Shown here in pieces: positions 52,664 through 62,068 of a stretch of 64,000 nt of DNA. Location of the stretch: the NCBI RefSeq assembly GCF_005047355.1, contig NZ_SUMC01000023.1, forward strand, positions 62,001-126,000. Direction: 5' to 3'. The number at the start of each line of letters is the position of its first letter. Position 1 is the first letter of the stretch. The DNA is from Actinacidiphila oryziradicis. GTDB taxonomy: Bacteria > Actinomycetota > Actinomycetes > Streptomycetales > Streptomycetaceae. The notes beneath the pieces are model-generated. The model saw nothing but the letters and a program-made list of their open reading frames with translations. It had not been told where the DNA came from and searched no databases. The position numbers and the translations under genes were made by a program.

Positions 52664-53551
52664 CTAGCGCAGTTGGCTGCCCGCCGGCTCAGTGAGCCGG
52701 GAGGCGACCACGACCGCGGCCTCAGGGTCGAACAGCAGTGTGTAGTGATTGGTGCCGGGAACCAGTTCGGCGCGCAAGCGCGGGGCGCGCTGCTGCCAGG
52801 CTGCGACCACTTCGGCGGGGAGTAGGCCGGGCGGGGCGCCGAACATGCCTTGGGGGGCGTGCAGTAGGAGGGTGGGCAGGTCGAGGCCGAGCAGCGCCTT
52901 GCCGAACCTGTCGTCGGCAAGGAGCAGGTCCCGGCCGTCCACACGGACGGCCTCCTCGATGACGCGGGAGCGCAAGGCGCCGCGTTCGCCGACGAGGTCG
53001 TAGCGGATGTAGTCCTCCAGACCCTCGCTCCAGTTGTCGGCGAACGCCGGGTGGGCGCGCCAAAAGTCCAGGTAGTCCTCGGGAGTCCGGAAGGTCCGGC
53101 GCAGCCGGGTGAGGGCCGGCCCCAGGATCGCCTCGGTCGCGGCGTCCGGGTCGGTGTACTCGGGGACGGGCAGCGGCAGTCCGCCGTCGACCAGGACCAG
53201 CCGCTCGAACAAAGCGGGTTGTTCGGCGGCGGCGAGCAGGGCGATGTACCCGCCGAGCGAGTGGCCGGTGAGTACCGGACGGGAGCCGCCGAGGTGGTGG
53301 ACGGCGGCGAGGACGTCTCCGACGTGCTGACTCAGGCCATACGGTCCTGGCAGGCCGTTGCTGGCGCCGCGGCCGCGTATGTCTAGGGCGGTCAGGGACC
53401 AGTCTTCGGGAAGGCTTCGCGCGACGGTCTGCCAGGAGACGGCCGAGCCGGTGGTGCCGTGCAGGGCGAGGATGGATTGCTCGCCGGTGCCCCAGCGGAG
53501 GGCGTGGAGATCGCCGTCAGGCAGCGGCACGTGCAGTGGTTCGGGCTTCAT
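52664..53551 (-). CDS. Alpha/beta-hydrolase
   Basis: A 295-residue hydrolase without signal peptide. LALHGTTGSAVSW is the oxyanion region, LDIRGRGAS follows, LTGHSLGGYIALL is the nucleophile elbow, and NHYTLL near the C-terminus carries the His. Epoxide hydrolases, esterases and haloalkane dehalogenases share this layout; the substrate is unknown. ATG at 53551 follows GAAGGA. It lies upstream of bdhA on the same strand, separated by 204 bp. Confidence 0.85.
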   Translation of the reverse strand: MKPEPLHVPLPDGDLHALRWGTGEQSILALHGTTGSAVSWQTVARSLPEDWSLTALDIRGRGASNGLPGPYGLSQHVGDVLAAVHHLGGSRPVLTGHSLGGYIALLAAAEQPALFERLVLVDGGLPLPVPEYTDPDAATEAILGPALTRLRRTFRTPEDYLDFWRAHPAFADNWSEGLEDYIRYDLVGERGALRSRVIEEAVRVDGRDLLLADDRFGKALLGLDLPTLLLHAPQGMFGAPPGLLPAEVVAAWQQRAPRLRAELVPGTNHYTLLFDPEAAVVVASRLTEPAGSQLR

Positions 53552-54156
53552 TGCGCATTCCTTCGTCGGGTTGGCACCGGCCGGCGGGGTTGTTGGGGAG
53601 GACGCATCTCTAACGGGCGTGCACATGACGTACTGCCGGGCTGCTGGAAGGGTCTACTGGTGTCCCGGCCGGTCTCGCCCCTGGTTGCGACTACGCGGTG
53701 CGGCTCTCGCCATCAGTAGTACATCAACTACGCTCGATATTAGAAGAGCCCGTTCTTCCGCCAGGGCAACCATGCCTGTGACGGTCCCCGCTGGGCGTAC
53801 CGCCGAGCCCCGCATCCACGACTGATGGGTTACCTCGTACTGGCCAGCGCGTCACTCTGCCCGGGCCGGGGTCCATCGGCGACGCCGAAATGGGCCTGGC
53901 CTGCGTCGCCGTCTCGCCCCGGACACCGTGGACTACCTCAGCGTTAGATCGACAAGCTCACCGCCCGGATCACCACCCGCCTCGCCGAGCTGTTCTGCTG
54001 CGGCGTTGCCCTCTCCCGGGAGTGGGGTCTAGCGTTGGCCGGGTGGCATGGGGCGCCATCTGTCGCGAGACACCAGGCCGGTGAGGAGAGGTCTTCCCGA
54101 GCCTCCGCCGGTAATCGGCCCACCCGCCGAATTACTGAAGTAGGTTTTTTGAGTAA
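53552..54156. other. Intergenic/degenerate region, possible coding remnants
   Basis: About 600 bases with AT-rich patches at 53715-53750 and 54130-54165. A short plus-strand piece near 53905-53995 reads LAPDTVDYLSV and then, after a frame change, IDKLTARITTRLAEL, which could be a scrap of a transposase or regulator. No gene is supported. The hydrolase promoter should lie near 53560-53750. Confidence 0.4.
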
Positions 54157-54357
54157 GTGGGTTTTGCTGAGTACGTGAAGACCCTGTGGCCGGTGTTTGC
54201 TGCGGGCAGCGAGGTGACCTCGGGCCGGTTCAGCCGCATCGTGAAAGCGAACGGCCGCCACTACAGCACGCTCGTCGCTTTCCACTTCAGCATCGAAGCG
54301 GGGCACTTGGTCCGCCTGCGCCCCGGGAGGACAGCGACCTGGTCGCCGGGATCGTGA
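54157..54357 (+). pseudogene. Fragment of a SnoaL/NTF2-like protein
   Basis: A 66-residue frame with VTSGRFSRIVKANGRHYSTL, then AFHFSIEAGHLVRLRP. That strand-turn-strand block is the end of a SnoaL-like fold (usual length 120-140). Nothing resembling its first half lies upstream. Probably a remnant. It is immediately upstream of the MOSC fusion gene. Confidence 0.42.
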
Positions 54358-54401
54358 CCGCAAGCGACTGAGACGGCGACAGTCGTCGCAAGAGAGGTGG
54401 C

Positions 54402-56180
54402 GTGGTGGCTACGTTGATGGCAGTGAACGTCGGGATGCCCAAGGACGTCCCCTGGCACGGCAAGACGGTGCACACCGGCGTCTACAAGCAAACGGTCACC
54501 GGGCCCCGGATGGTACGGCGGCTGAACATCGATGGAGACGGTCAGGGAGATCTCGGCGGTCACGGCGGCGAGCAGCGGGCGGTGCTGGTGTACCAGACCG
54601 ACTCCTACCGGTTCTGGGCCAAGGAGCTGGGGCGCGACGACCTCGCGCCCGGCCAGTTCGGTGAGAACTTCACCGTCGACGGGCTGCCGGACGACGAGGT
54701 CTGCGTCGGAGACCGCTACCGCATCGGCGGCGCGGTCTTCGAGGTCACACAGCCGCGGGTGACGTGCTACCGGGTAGGCCTGCGCATGGGGGAACCGCAG
54801 ATGGCGGCGCTGCTGGTATCCCACCGGCGCCCGGGCTTCTATCTTCGGGTGATCGAGGAGGGCGAGGTTGAGGCCGGACAGGAGATCGTCAAGGTCTCCA
54901 CCGGTCCCGGGCAGATGACGGTCGAGGAGATCGACGGCGTGCTCTACCTGCCCGGACACACCCGACAGCAGGTGGAACGGGCTCTTCGCATCCCGGCGCT
55001 CAGCCCGGGCTGGCAGGGCTCCATGCGTACGCTCCTGGACCGTGCCGACAGCGACGTCTCCGGCGGCTCCTCGGGCAGCGCCGGGCTCACTGCGGCCGCA
55101 GGCGCCCCGCCTCCCGGCTGGCCGGGCTTCCGCCCCCTGGCCGTCACCGGCATCCAGCCCGAGAGCCGGAGCGTGTTCTCGCTGTCCCTGGCCGCGGCCG
55201 ACGGCTCGCCGCTGCCGGCCGCACTGCCGGGCCAGTTCCTCACGGTGAAGGTCCGCCCCGAGGGGGACGAGCCGCCGCTGATCCGCAGCTACTCGCTGTC
55301 CGGCGAGCCCGGGACGGGCACGTACCGGATCAGCGTGAAAGTCGAGCCGCACGGGGCGGCCAGCAACCGGCTGCGTGCCCACCTCCGGGTCGGTGACAGC
55401 CTCGAGGCGGCCGCGCCCCGGGGCACGTTCTTCCTCGCCGGGGGCGACAACCCGGTGGTGCTGATGTCTGCGGGAGTGGGCGTGACACCCGTACTGGCCA
55501 TGCTGCACGCCCTCGCGCGGGACCGCTCCACACGCCAGGTGTGGTGGCTGCACGGAGCCCGCGACGGCGGCGAGCACCCCTTCGCCCAGGAGAGCCGCGT
55601 CCTGCTCGACGCCCTCCCCCACGCCCGGTCGGTCATCTACTACAGCAGGCCGGCGGCAGCAGACCGCCAGGGCACCGACTACACGGAAGCCAGCCGACTG
55701 TCGGCCGACCGCATCCCCGGTCTCGGCCTACCGACCGACGCCGACGCCTACCTGTGCGGGCCGGTGGCCTTCATGGACAGCGTCACCGCCGCCCTGGTCG
55801 GCTCAGGGCTCGCCGCGTCCCGGGTACACACCGAGGTCTTCGGCGCCGGCCCCTCGCTCACCCCCGGTGTGAAAGGCTCCGCGACCGCGACCGCGCCCCA
55901 TCAGCCCGCAGGACCGGCCGGCGCGGGCCCCTCCGTCTCCTTCGCCCGGAGCGGACTCACCGTCCCCTGGAACGACACTCAGGAGTCCCTGCTCGAACTC
56001 GCCGAGGCGTGCGACGTTCCCGTTCAGTGGTCGTGCCGCACCGGCGTCTGCCACACCTGCGAGCTCGCCCTCATGTCGGGCGCCGTCGACTACTCCCCGG
56101 AGCCGGTCGAACCACCGGCCGACGGCAACATCCTCATCTGCTGCTCCAAGCCCACCGACGGCATCGTCCTGGACCTGTGA
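54402..56180 (+). CDS. MOSC domain fused to ferredoxin-NAD(P)H reductase and [2Fe-2S] ferredoxin
   Basis: A 592-residue fusion. An N-terminal YiiM-like MOSC domain (about 1-215) has DLGGHGGEQRAVLVYQ and GQFGENFTVDGL. The reductase part (about 230-480) has RSYSLSGEP (FAD), MSAGVGVTPVLAML (NAD) and YLCGPVAFMDSV. The ferredoxin (about 505-592) has CRTGVCHTC and a late CC. The MOSC domain handles sulfur or the Mo-cofactor and probably receives electrons from the other two. GTG at 54402 follows GAGAGG. Intact amid ruined genes. Confidence 0.9.
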   Translation: MVATLMAVNVGMPKDVPWHGKTVHTGVYKQTVTGPRMVRRLNIDGDGQGDLGGHGGEQRAVLVYQTDSYRFWAKELGRDDLAPGQFGENFTVDGLPDDEVCVGDRYRIGGAVFEVTQPRVTCYRVGLRMGEPQMAALLVSHRRPGFYLRVIEEGEVEAGQEIVKVSTGPGQMTVEEIDGVLYLPGHTRQQVERALRIPALSPGWQGSMRTLLDRADSDVSGGSSGSAGLTAAAGAPPPGWPGFRPLAVTGIQPESRSVFSLSLAAADGSPLPAALPGQFLTVKVRPEGDEPPLIRSYSLSGEPGTGTYRISVKVEPHGAASNRLRAHLRVGDSLEAAAPRGTFFLAGGDNPVVLMSAGVGVTPVLAMLHALARDRSTRQVWWLHGARDGGEHPFAQESRVLLDALPHARSVIYYSRPAAADRQGTDYTEASRLSADRIPGLGLPTDADAYLCGPVAFMDSVTAALVGSGLAASRVHTEVFGAGPSLTPGVKGSATATAPHQPAGPAGAGPSVSFARSGLTVPWNDTQESLLELAEACDVPVQWSCRTGVCHTCELALMSGAVDYSPEPVEPPADGNILICCSKPTDGIVLDL

Positions 56181-56253
56181 AGCGTCCGGCACGCCGGTGG
56201 TAGGTGAATTCCGCCACCGAAGCCGTGCGCACTCGGAGTTGCCGACCTTGGGG

Positions 56254-56730
56254 TCAGGTTCCAAGGCCCGCGGTACACGATCGCTTTCGTTTTTCGCCCT
56301 TTCCCCTGGGGTTCCATGGCCGGTGCTTTGCGGGCGGTCGCCTTTCCCAGGAACCGGGCAGGGAGATCGGCATGTCCAGCAGGACGTCGTGCCGGGCGAT
56401 TTTCCACTTGCCGTTGATCTTGCGGAGGTCGGTGTCGTAACAGCCCGACTCGATGGGCTCGACGGTGCCCTGTACCCCGAAGACACCTTCGGGCCAGCCG
56501 CCGGCCGGGCGGGCGCTGCCGCCCACCTTGAACACGATGAACTGGGCGTTCATGTGTGCCCGGATGCCGTCGACGTCGATGATGTGGTCGGCGGTGACGT
56601 GGTGGCTGGAGCCGCGCTCCGGGTGCGGGGCCATGTAGTTCTCCACGGCGAACCGGACCGCGTCACCGCCGATCAGCTGGTCTCCCACCGGGTCGTAGGT
56701 GCCGGGGCCGGTCTTGCTGTGGATCTGCAC
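56254..56730 (-). CDS. SnoaL-like (NTF2-fold) protein, probably 5'-shortened
   Basis: A 158-residue frame: GTYDPVGDQLIGGDAVRFAVENY, HHVTADHIIDVDGIRAHMNAQF, and DLRKINGKWKIARHDVLLD near the end are typical of SnoaL-like proteins. The GTG at 56730 lies inside the fold; in-frame codons upstream read GALFISDAP, the expected preceding strand, but no good start exists. The 5' end is thus likely deleted. C-terminal tail is Arg/Lys-rich. Confidence 0.6.
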   Translation of the reverse strand: MQIHSKTGPGTYDPVGDQLIGGDAVRFAVENYMAPHPERGSSHHVTADHIIDVDGIRAHMNAQFIVFKVGGSARPAGGWPEGVFGVQGTVEPIESGCYDTDLRKINGKWKIARHDVLLDMPISLPGSWERRPPAKHRPWNPRGKGEKRKRSCTAGLGT

Positions 56731-56859
56731 CGGTGCGTCCGATATGAACAGCGCCCCCTGGGCGGCGCCGTCGCGCTTGCCTTCCCGACCCTCGTGCGAG
56801 GCACGGCGTGGGGCACGCCGCGTTCCTCTCGTCGGGTATCCCTAACCGCGGCCGGTGCG

Positions 56860-57491
56860 GTATTCCTGGCGGGGCCCGGCGGGCGCTGGCCGCGATGGAC
56901 CACGCGGTGCGGCAGGCACAGCGCGCAACGGGGCGCCCACCGATCACCGTGGCAACGCGCCCGGGTACCGGTTCGGGCCTCCTGGCGGACATCCTGCGCA
57001 TCTACGGCGCCCTGGCCGCAGCCTCGCCCACGGAGATCGTCTTCACCGCCGCCCAGCCCGGCGCGCTCCGCGAGGGCACCGCCGACGTGGCCGTCATATG
57101 CGACAGCGACAAGGGCGACGACCTGGAGATCGCACAGCTCGCCTCCGAACGGCCGATGGCGCTGCTGCCCACCGGCCACCCCGTCGCCGAACGCGGCGCC
57201 GTCACCCTGGCCGAACTGCGCGCGCACCCGGACTACCTGCCACAGTGCCCCACGGAGCCCCTGGACGTGGTCATGGACCGGGTCGCTCTCGGCCGCCTGG
57301 TGGTCGTGGTCGGCGAGAGCGCCGCCGACCGGCTCGGGCGCTCCGTCACCGCCGTTCCGGTCGCGGACCTGCCACCGACCGACCTGGTATTCGCCTGGAG
57401 CCCTCACGCACGACACCCGGACCTGGCACGGTTCCTCCACACCGCAAGAGCCATCGCCGCACGTCAGCCCGGACAAGGCCAGGCGTCCTGA
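56860..57491 (+). pseudogene. LysR-type regulator lacking its DNA-binding domain
   Basis: The plus strand reads ARRALAAMDHAVRQAQ, the helix that links the LysR helix-turn-helix to its effector domain, then a complete effector domain (ITVATRPGTGSGLLADILRIYG, TADVAVICDS, ERPMALLPTGHP). The helix-turn-helix of about 60-70 residues is absent. It faces the shortened SnoaL gene, so one deletion may have removed both 5' ends. Confidence 0.7.
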
Positions 57492-58020
57492 CCATGCCGG
57501 GCACTGCGCTACGACACGTCGTCATCGGCGGTCCCACGACCGGCGAACCCCGGCTCCGCCTGCCGGAGCCGCCGCAAAACCGCCGCAAGGTCTGCTGAAC
57601 CGACCCCATGGTGTGCACAGCGGCGGTCAGGCTGTTGCCGTGCCGCTCGAGAATACGATTCCGAGCCCGGTGTACCGGTTTCGCCAGGTGACCGAATGGG
57701 GTGTCAGAGCCCCACACGTACAGACCACTGCACCCCGCGCCGTGCGGCGCAGCCGTTCAAGGTGCGGGAGGACGGCGAGTCGGGTGAACGCGGTGGCCGG
57801 TCGGGGCGCCAGGGCCAGGTGCGGCGATTCGCAGGCGCGGACGGCACCGTCGGCTGCAGGCGTGCCCGTGCCTGCTTTCTGGCATCGACAGTCTGTGGCC
57901 GCCGATGTCCGGCCGCCACCCGATCCACGCAAAGTGGCGATGAAGTCACTCGTTAGGGTTACCCCTGGTGGTCTGGGGTCAGATTCCTCCACAGGATGGT
58001 CCGGGGGCCTTCGATCAGGA
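57492..58020. other. Intergenic region, nothing recognised
   Basis: About 530 bases. Open frames on the minus strand are Arg/Pro/Thr-rich without motifs. Near 57940-57970 an AT-richer piece (ACTCGTTAGGGTTACC) may be the promoter of the esterase lipoprotein gene. Confidence 0.45.
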
Positions 58021-59193
58021 ATGAGAACCACCACCATGACCTCCGTTCCCGATGTCTCCATACGGCGCAGGGCCCGCTACGGCATAGCTGCGGCGCTCGT
58101 CGCAGCCAGCGTCCTGAGCGCCTGCGCCGACCGGACGGGCCGCACAGTGAACCCCGGGGAGGACCCTGCTGCCGCGGTGGCCGACAGGGCCGCACCGAAG
58201 TACGCCCCGTGCGGCAAGCCGCCGGTGAAGCTGGAGAAGCAGGACCAGGACTTCCTCAACCAGTTGGCTGCCGCCGACGGCCCACCGCTGTACACCCTGT
58301 CCTACAAGGCCGCTCGCCAGGTGCTCGACAAGCTGCAGTCGGGGCCCGTGGCCACGCTCCCCGCCGACATCACCCAGCGGACAGTCCCGGGCGGCCCCAC
58401 CGGGCCGGTGTCCATCCGTGTCGTCCGGCCGGCCGGCGTCAAGGGCCCGCTGCCCGGCATCGTCTACATCCACGGCGGCGGCTGGGTCCTCGGCAATGCG
58501 ATGACCCACGACCGCCTGGTCCGCCAGATCGCCAACGGGGCGCGGGCCGCCGTGGTGTTCGTCAACTACACGCCCTCCCCCGAAGCCCGATTCCCGGTCC
58601 CGATCCAGCAGGCCTACACAGTCGCCCAGTGGGTCGCCCGCCACGGCCGCACGATCGATATCGACCCCACCCGGCTTGCCATCGCCGGTGACTCCGTCGG
58701 CGGCGACATGACCGCCGCCGTCACCCTGATGGCCAAGCAACGCGGCGGACCGCACTTCGCCCGGCAGGTCCTGCTCTACCCGGTCACCGACGCCCGCTTC
58801 GACACCGCCTCCTACAATCGGCTCGCAGAGGGCTGTTGGCTCACCCGCCCGGCCATGAAATGGTTCTGGGACGCCTACGCCCCCGACCCCGCAGTCCGCG
58901 CCCAGCCACTCGCCTCACCGCTGAACGCCAGTGTCGATCAACTCCGTGGCCTCCCCGAAGCACTGATGATCACCGACTCGGACGCCCTGCTCGACGCGGC
59001 CAACGCCTACGCCGCGAAACTGCAAGCCGCCGGAGTTCCGGTCACCCTCTCGCACTACGGGTCCATCACCCACGACTTCATGATGCTCGACGCTCTGGCC
59101 GGCACCCAGGCAGCCAAGGAGGCCGTCGCAGAGACCACCGGCGCCCTCCGCGAAGCCCTGTACGCCCCACGCCAGCCCGGGCGGGGCAAGTGA
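58021..59193 (+). CDS. Lipoprotein alpha/beta-hydrolase (hormone-sensitive-lipase type)
   Basis: A 390-residue exported lipoprotein. The signal has AAALVAASVLSAC, lipobox Cys near residue 37. HGGGW is the oxyanion motif of the HSL family, GDSVGGDMT the nucleophile box, TDSDALLD the Asp and ITHDFMM the His. An outer-face esterase; substrate unknown. The ATG at 58021 lies right behind an AGGA, and a second ATG at 58036 is an alternative. Confidence 0.85.
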   Translation: MRTTTMTSVPDVSIRRRARYGIAAALVAASVLSACADRTGRTVNPGEDPAAAVADRAAPKYAPCGKPPVKLEKQDQDFLNQLAAADGPPLYTLSYKAARQVLDKLQSGPVATLPADITQRTVPGGPTGPVSIRVVRPAGVKGPLPGIVYIHGGGWVLGNAMTHDRLVRQIANGARAAVVFVNYTPSPEARFPVPIQQAYTVAQWVARHGRTIDIDPTRLAIAGDSVGGDMTAAVTLMAKQRGGPHFARQVLLYPVTDARFDTASYNRLAEGCWLTRPAMKWFWDAYAPDPAVRAQPLASPLNASVDQLRGLPEALMITDSDALLDAANAYAAKLQAAGVPVTLSHYGSITHDFMMLDALAGTQAAKEAVAETTGALREALYAPRQPGRGK

Positions 59194-59449
59194 CACCGCG
59201 GCGCCCGCCGCTGTAGTGACCCGCACCACCGGTGATCGGGTGGGGTGGCGCTTGCGCCGGCCATGACTCCCATGAGCCGGAGCACGACAGTTGTCGGAGA
59301 GGCAAGCTTGTTGTCACCATGATCTCCGGGGCCAGCACGCCTGACCGGCGTCGTGGCTGAGGGGGTCCGGCCCAGATGGCCGTCGCCGACGCCCGCACCG
59401 ATCATCACCCTCCCCACAATGACCGAAGGCCGCGTGAGCCCACCGCTCT

Positions 59450-59751
59450 GTGATGTCGATGTCCTGGCCGACGGGCTTCTTGTCGGAGCCGCCCGGGTAG
59501 TACGCCGACGGCGGGGAGCCGACGGCCTCGCCGACCCGCAGGGTGCCCGTCTTGCGTACCTCCGCCGGCAGCAGGGCGGCGATGGAGCCCACCGTGTGCA
59601 CCGCGGCCACCGGATCGTCGGTCGGCGCCGGAGACGGCGCGGCGCCTGCCGCCGTGGTCCCGGCGGGGCTGCCGGAGCCGCATGCGGTCAGGGCCAGCAG
59701 GGGCACGAGCGCGACGGCGGCGAGGCGGAGTCTGGTGCCGGGGAGGTTCAC
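59450..59751 (-). pseudogene. N-terminal remnant of an amino-acid/sulfur ABC substrate-binding lipoprotein
   Basis: From a GTG overlapping the GNAT stop, the frame gives a lipoprotein signal with LLALTAC, a linker, and LRVGEAVGSPPSAYY then KKPVGQDIDIT, the start of a family 3 solute-binding protein. After about 100 residues resemblance stops; normal length is about 300. The rest is gone. With the broken permease downstream of the leader, this was one transporter. Confidence 0.72.
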
Positions 59752-60290
59752 GCAGTCGCGGCCTTTCGGGTGTGCGTACCGGAGGGGGGCTGCGCGGGCA
59801 GGCGCTTTTCGAAGGGAAGCGGGCCGATGGTTTCGGGGTCGGCCGCCGTGTCGAACAACGGCGTGTAGCCGGTGGCCAGGTAGAGACCCCGTGCCTCGGG
59901 CTGGCGCGGGCCGGTGGTCAGGTAGATCCGCCGGTAGCCGCGGGCGCCCGCCTCGCGCTCCAGTTCGGAGACGACCCGGCGGGCGAGGCCGCGCCGACGG
60001 TGGGCGGAGTGCGTCCAGATCCTCTTCAGCTCGGCTGTGGTTTCGTCGTACCGGCGGAAGGCGCCCCCGGCGACCGGCTCGCCGTGCTCCAGCAGCAGGA
60101 GCAGCAGCCCGCCGAGTGGTGCGGTGAACTCCTCGTCGGGGTAGCAGGCGAGCTCGGCATGGGCGTCCTTGCCGTACCGGACGGAGTACTCGTCGCCGAG
60201 CTCACGCAGCAGCGGCTCTACTCGCGCGTCGGAGACGGGGACATGGACGACCGTCAGCTCGGACGGCGGTGGTGGAGTGACGGCTGTCAT
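59748..60290 (-). CDS. GNAT-family N-acetyltransferase
   Basis: A 180-residue acetyltransferase: LKRIWTHSAHRRRGLARRVV is the acetyl-CoA-binding motif A, followed by LTTGPRQPEARGLYLATGY. It overlaps the monooxygenase stop (ATGA) and the binding-protein start (GTGA), so it is the middle gene of an operon for a sulfur or amino-acid source. It appears intact, unlike its neighbours. Substrate unknown. Confidence 0.82.
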   Translation of the reverse strand: MTAVTPPPPSELTVVHVPVSDARVEPLLRELGDEYSVRYGKDAHAELACYPDEEFTAPLGGLLLLLLEHGEPVAGGAFRRYDETTAELKRIWTHSAHRRRGLARRVVSELEREAGARGYRRIYLTTGPRQPEARGLYLATGYTPLFDTAADPETIGPLPFEKRLPAQPPSGTHTRKAATA

Positions 60291-61410
60291 CCGCGTACCA
60301 CCGCGAGGGTCTGCGGATCGCGCCCCACCCGCTCGGCGTCGCGCTTGGCGACCTCCTCGCGGACGATCGGGATGACGAACCGGCCGAAGTCGATCGCGTC
60401 GCCGAGCAGGTCGTAGCCGCGGGCGGAGAGGATGTCGACGCCCAGGTCGTAGTAGTCCAGCAGTGCCTGGGCGACCGTCTCGGGGGTGCCTACCAGGGCG
60501 TTGGAGTTGCCCGCGCCACCGGTGGCGGCGGCGGTCGGGGTCCACAGGGCGCGGTCGTAGCGCTCCCCCGCCTCGGCTATCGCGATCAGCCGCTGCGAGC
60601 CGGTGTTCTCCGGGGCGCCGCTGCGGTGGTGGCGTACGAGTCCCTGCTCGCGGCGGGCGCGGATGGCGCCAACGGTGCGGTGGGCCTTCTCCCAGGCGAG
60701 TTCCTCGGTCGGGGCGATGATCGGCCGGAAGGCGACCTGGATGCGCGGCACGTCCGTGCGGCCGGCGGCCTTCGCGGCGGCCTTGACCGACTCGATCTGC
60801 TCGGCGGTCTTCTCCAGCGGCTCGCCCCACAGGCAGTAGATGTCGGCCTCGGCGCCCCCGGCCTCGTACGCGGCGGGCGAGGAGCCGCCGAAGGAGACCC
60901 GGGGCCTCGGCTGCTGGACGGGGAAGACGTCGCTGACGAAGTCGTGGAAGCGGTAGTGCTCGCCCTCGTGGTCGAAGGGCTCATGGGTGGTCCAGATCTT
61001 CTTGACGATCCGGATGTATTCGCGGGTGCGTAGCGCTGGTCCTTGGTGAGGGTGTCGCCTTCGCGGCCCTGCTCATGGTCGTTGCCGCCGGTGATGAAGT
61101 GCACGGCCAGCCGCCCCTCGCTGATCTGGTCGAGGGTGGCGAAGGTCTTGGCGGCGTAGGTGGGGTACGAGACGTTGGGCCGGTGGGCGAGCAGGATCTG
61201 CAGGGTGTCCAGCCTGCTCGCGATGTACGCGGCGGCCGGCGCGGGATCGGGCGACCCGGATCCGTAAGCGAACAGCACCCGGTCCCAGCCGTGGTCCTCG
61301 TGCGCCCGGGCGAGCCGGAGCGTGTACTCCTTGTCGAAGGCGGCGCCGGAGCGCGGGGTCGTCTCGGACCCGTCGTTGGTGGCGGCGATGCCGAGGAATT
61401 CCACAGGCAT
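60287..61410 (-). pseudogene. LLM-class flavin-dependent monooxygenase (sulfonate-type), frameshifted
   Basis: The N-terminal part reads FLGIAATNDGSETTPRSG, DRVLFAYGSGSPDPAPAA, RLAVHFITGGNDHEQ and KDQRYA. At about 61030 the frame changes. In the other frame TREYIRIVKKIWTTHEPFDH continues the family through VSFGGSSPAAYEAG to the end at 60287. One or four bases are missing. Intact relatives (SsuD-like) release sulfite from alkanesulfonates. Start ATG at 61410 follows AAAGG. A sequencing error cannot be excluded. Confidence 0.78.
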
Positions 61411-61455
61411 GGACGTGACCTTTCGCAAGTGCGGTGGACAGCAGGCGCGCGGACA

Positions 61456-61471
61456 GGGGCCGTCCGGCCCC
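61456..61471 (-). promoter_or_regulatory. Possible attenuator hairpin
   Basis: GGGGCC/GGCCCC with a four-base loop lies between the leader peptide and the monooxygenase start. It is short; an attenuator role is a guess from position. Confidence 0.25.
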
Positions 61472-61713
61472 GGTACAGCCGCGCATGACGGAGGATCAGG
61501 CGAGGTACACGGGTGGGTCGAGTGCGGGTGGAAGCAGACGTGATGACACCGGGGCTGGGAAGAGGGAGGGGCGGCGGCAGCGGGCGTCCGGGCTCGCAGT
61601 GCCACAGGTACGCGGATCAGCGCCCGCGCCCCGCGGCGATGCATAGGAGGAAGCCGGCCCGCGTCGGGGGATTCCGAAGGAGGGAAGGGCCGGTCAGACA
61701 GCCCGCTGCCGAG
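61472..61713. other. Leader region of the monooxygenase transcript
   Basis: About 240 bases between the leader peptide stop and the weak hairpin. No coding frame is supported. Purine-rich segments (near 61560-61575 and 61650-61690) are present on the plus strand. Confidence 0.35.
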
Positions 61714-61791
61714 TCAGGTGCAACACGCCGCGGACCACACCCGACCGAAGTCGATGTGGTCGCGGGTGACCAAACGCTGCTGGGCATTCAC
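61714..61791 (-). CDS. Cysteine-ending leader peptide upstream of the sulfonate monooxygenase
   Basis: A 25-residue frame starting at GTG with RLVTRDHIDFGRV in its middle and ACCT at its end. Streptomyces carries many short putative leader peptides built on LVTRRHxDLxRV and ending near cysteines, often before sulfur genes, and cysteine-responsive attenuation by such peptides is known in mycobacteria. Two adjacent Cys codons just before the stop fit that idea. It lies 303 bp before the monooxygenase. An ATG at 61812 would add a second Cys pair at the N-terminus (32 residues). Confidence 0.68.
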   Translation of the reverse strand: MNAQQRLVTRDHIDFGRVWSAACCT

Positions 61792-62068
61792 GTAGCCAAT
61801 TGAGCAGCACATCGTGTGCCGCGTCAACCATGGCCCGTATTCCGGACCCGGGCTGACGGGCTCCATGCGTTCTTGACAGGTCAGTGGTCTGGGCCCATAC
61901 GATCGATGGCGGACCGGCCTCCGCTGCTCGCGGTGGCCAGGCCTGCCGCGTTGAGGGATGCGGGCGAGCGTGACGGCACCCAGGCCCCGGCCGCACCGTG
62001 CACGCCGTACGCGTGCCGCCGGGTGATGACCGACACCCGCGACCCGCCCCTCCCCGGAGAGCCTCCCG

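Noticed and set aside
57627..58061. 144-codon minus-strand frame before the esterase gene
   Set aside because: Arg/Thr/Pro-rich, no ribosome site, overlaps the esterase promoter and start.
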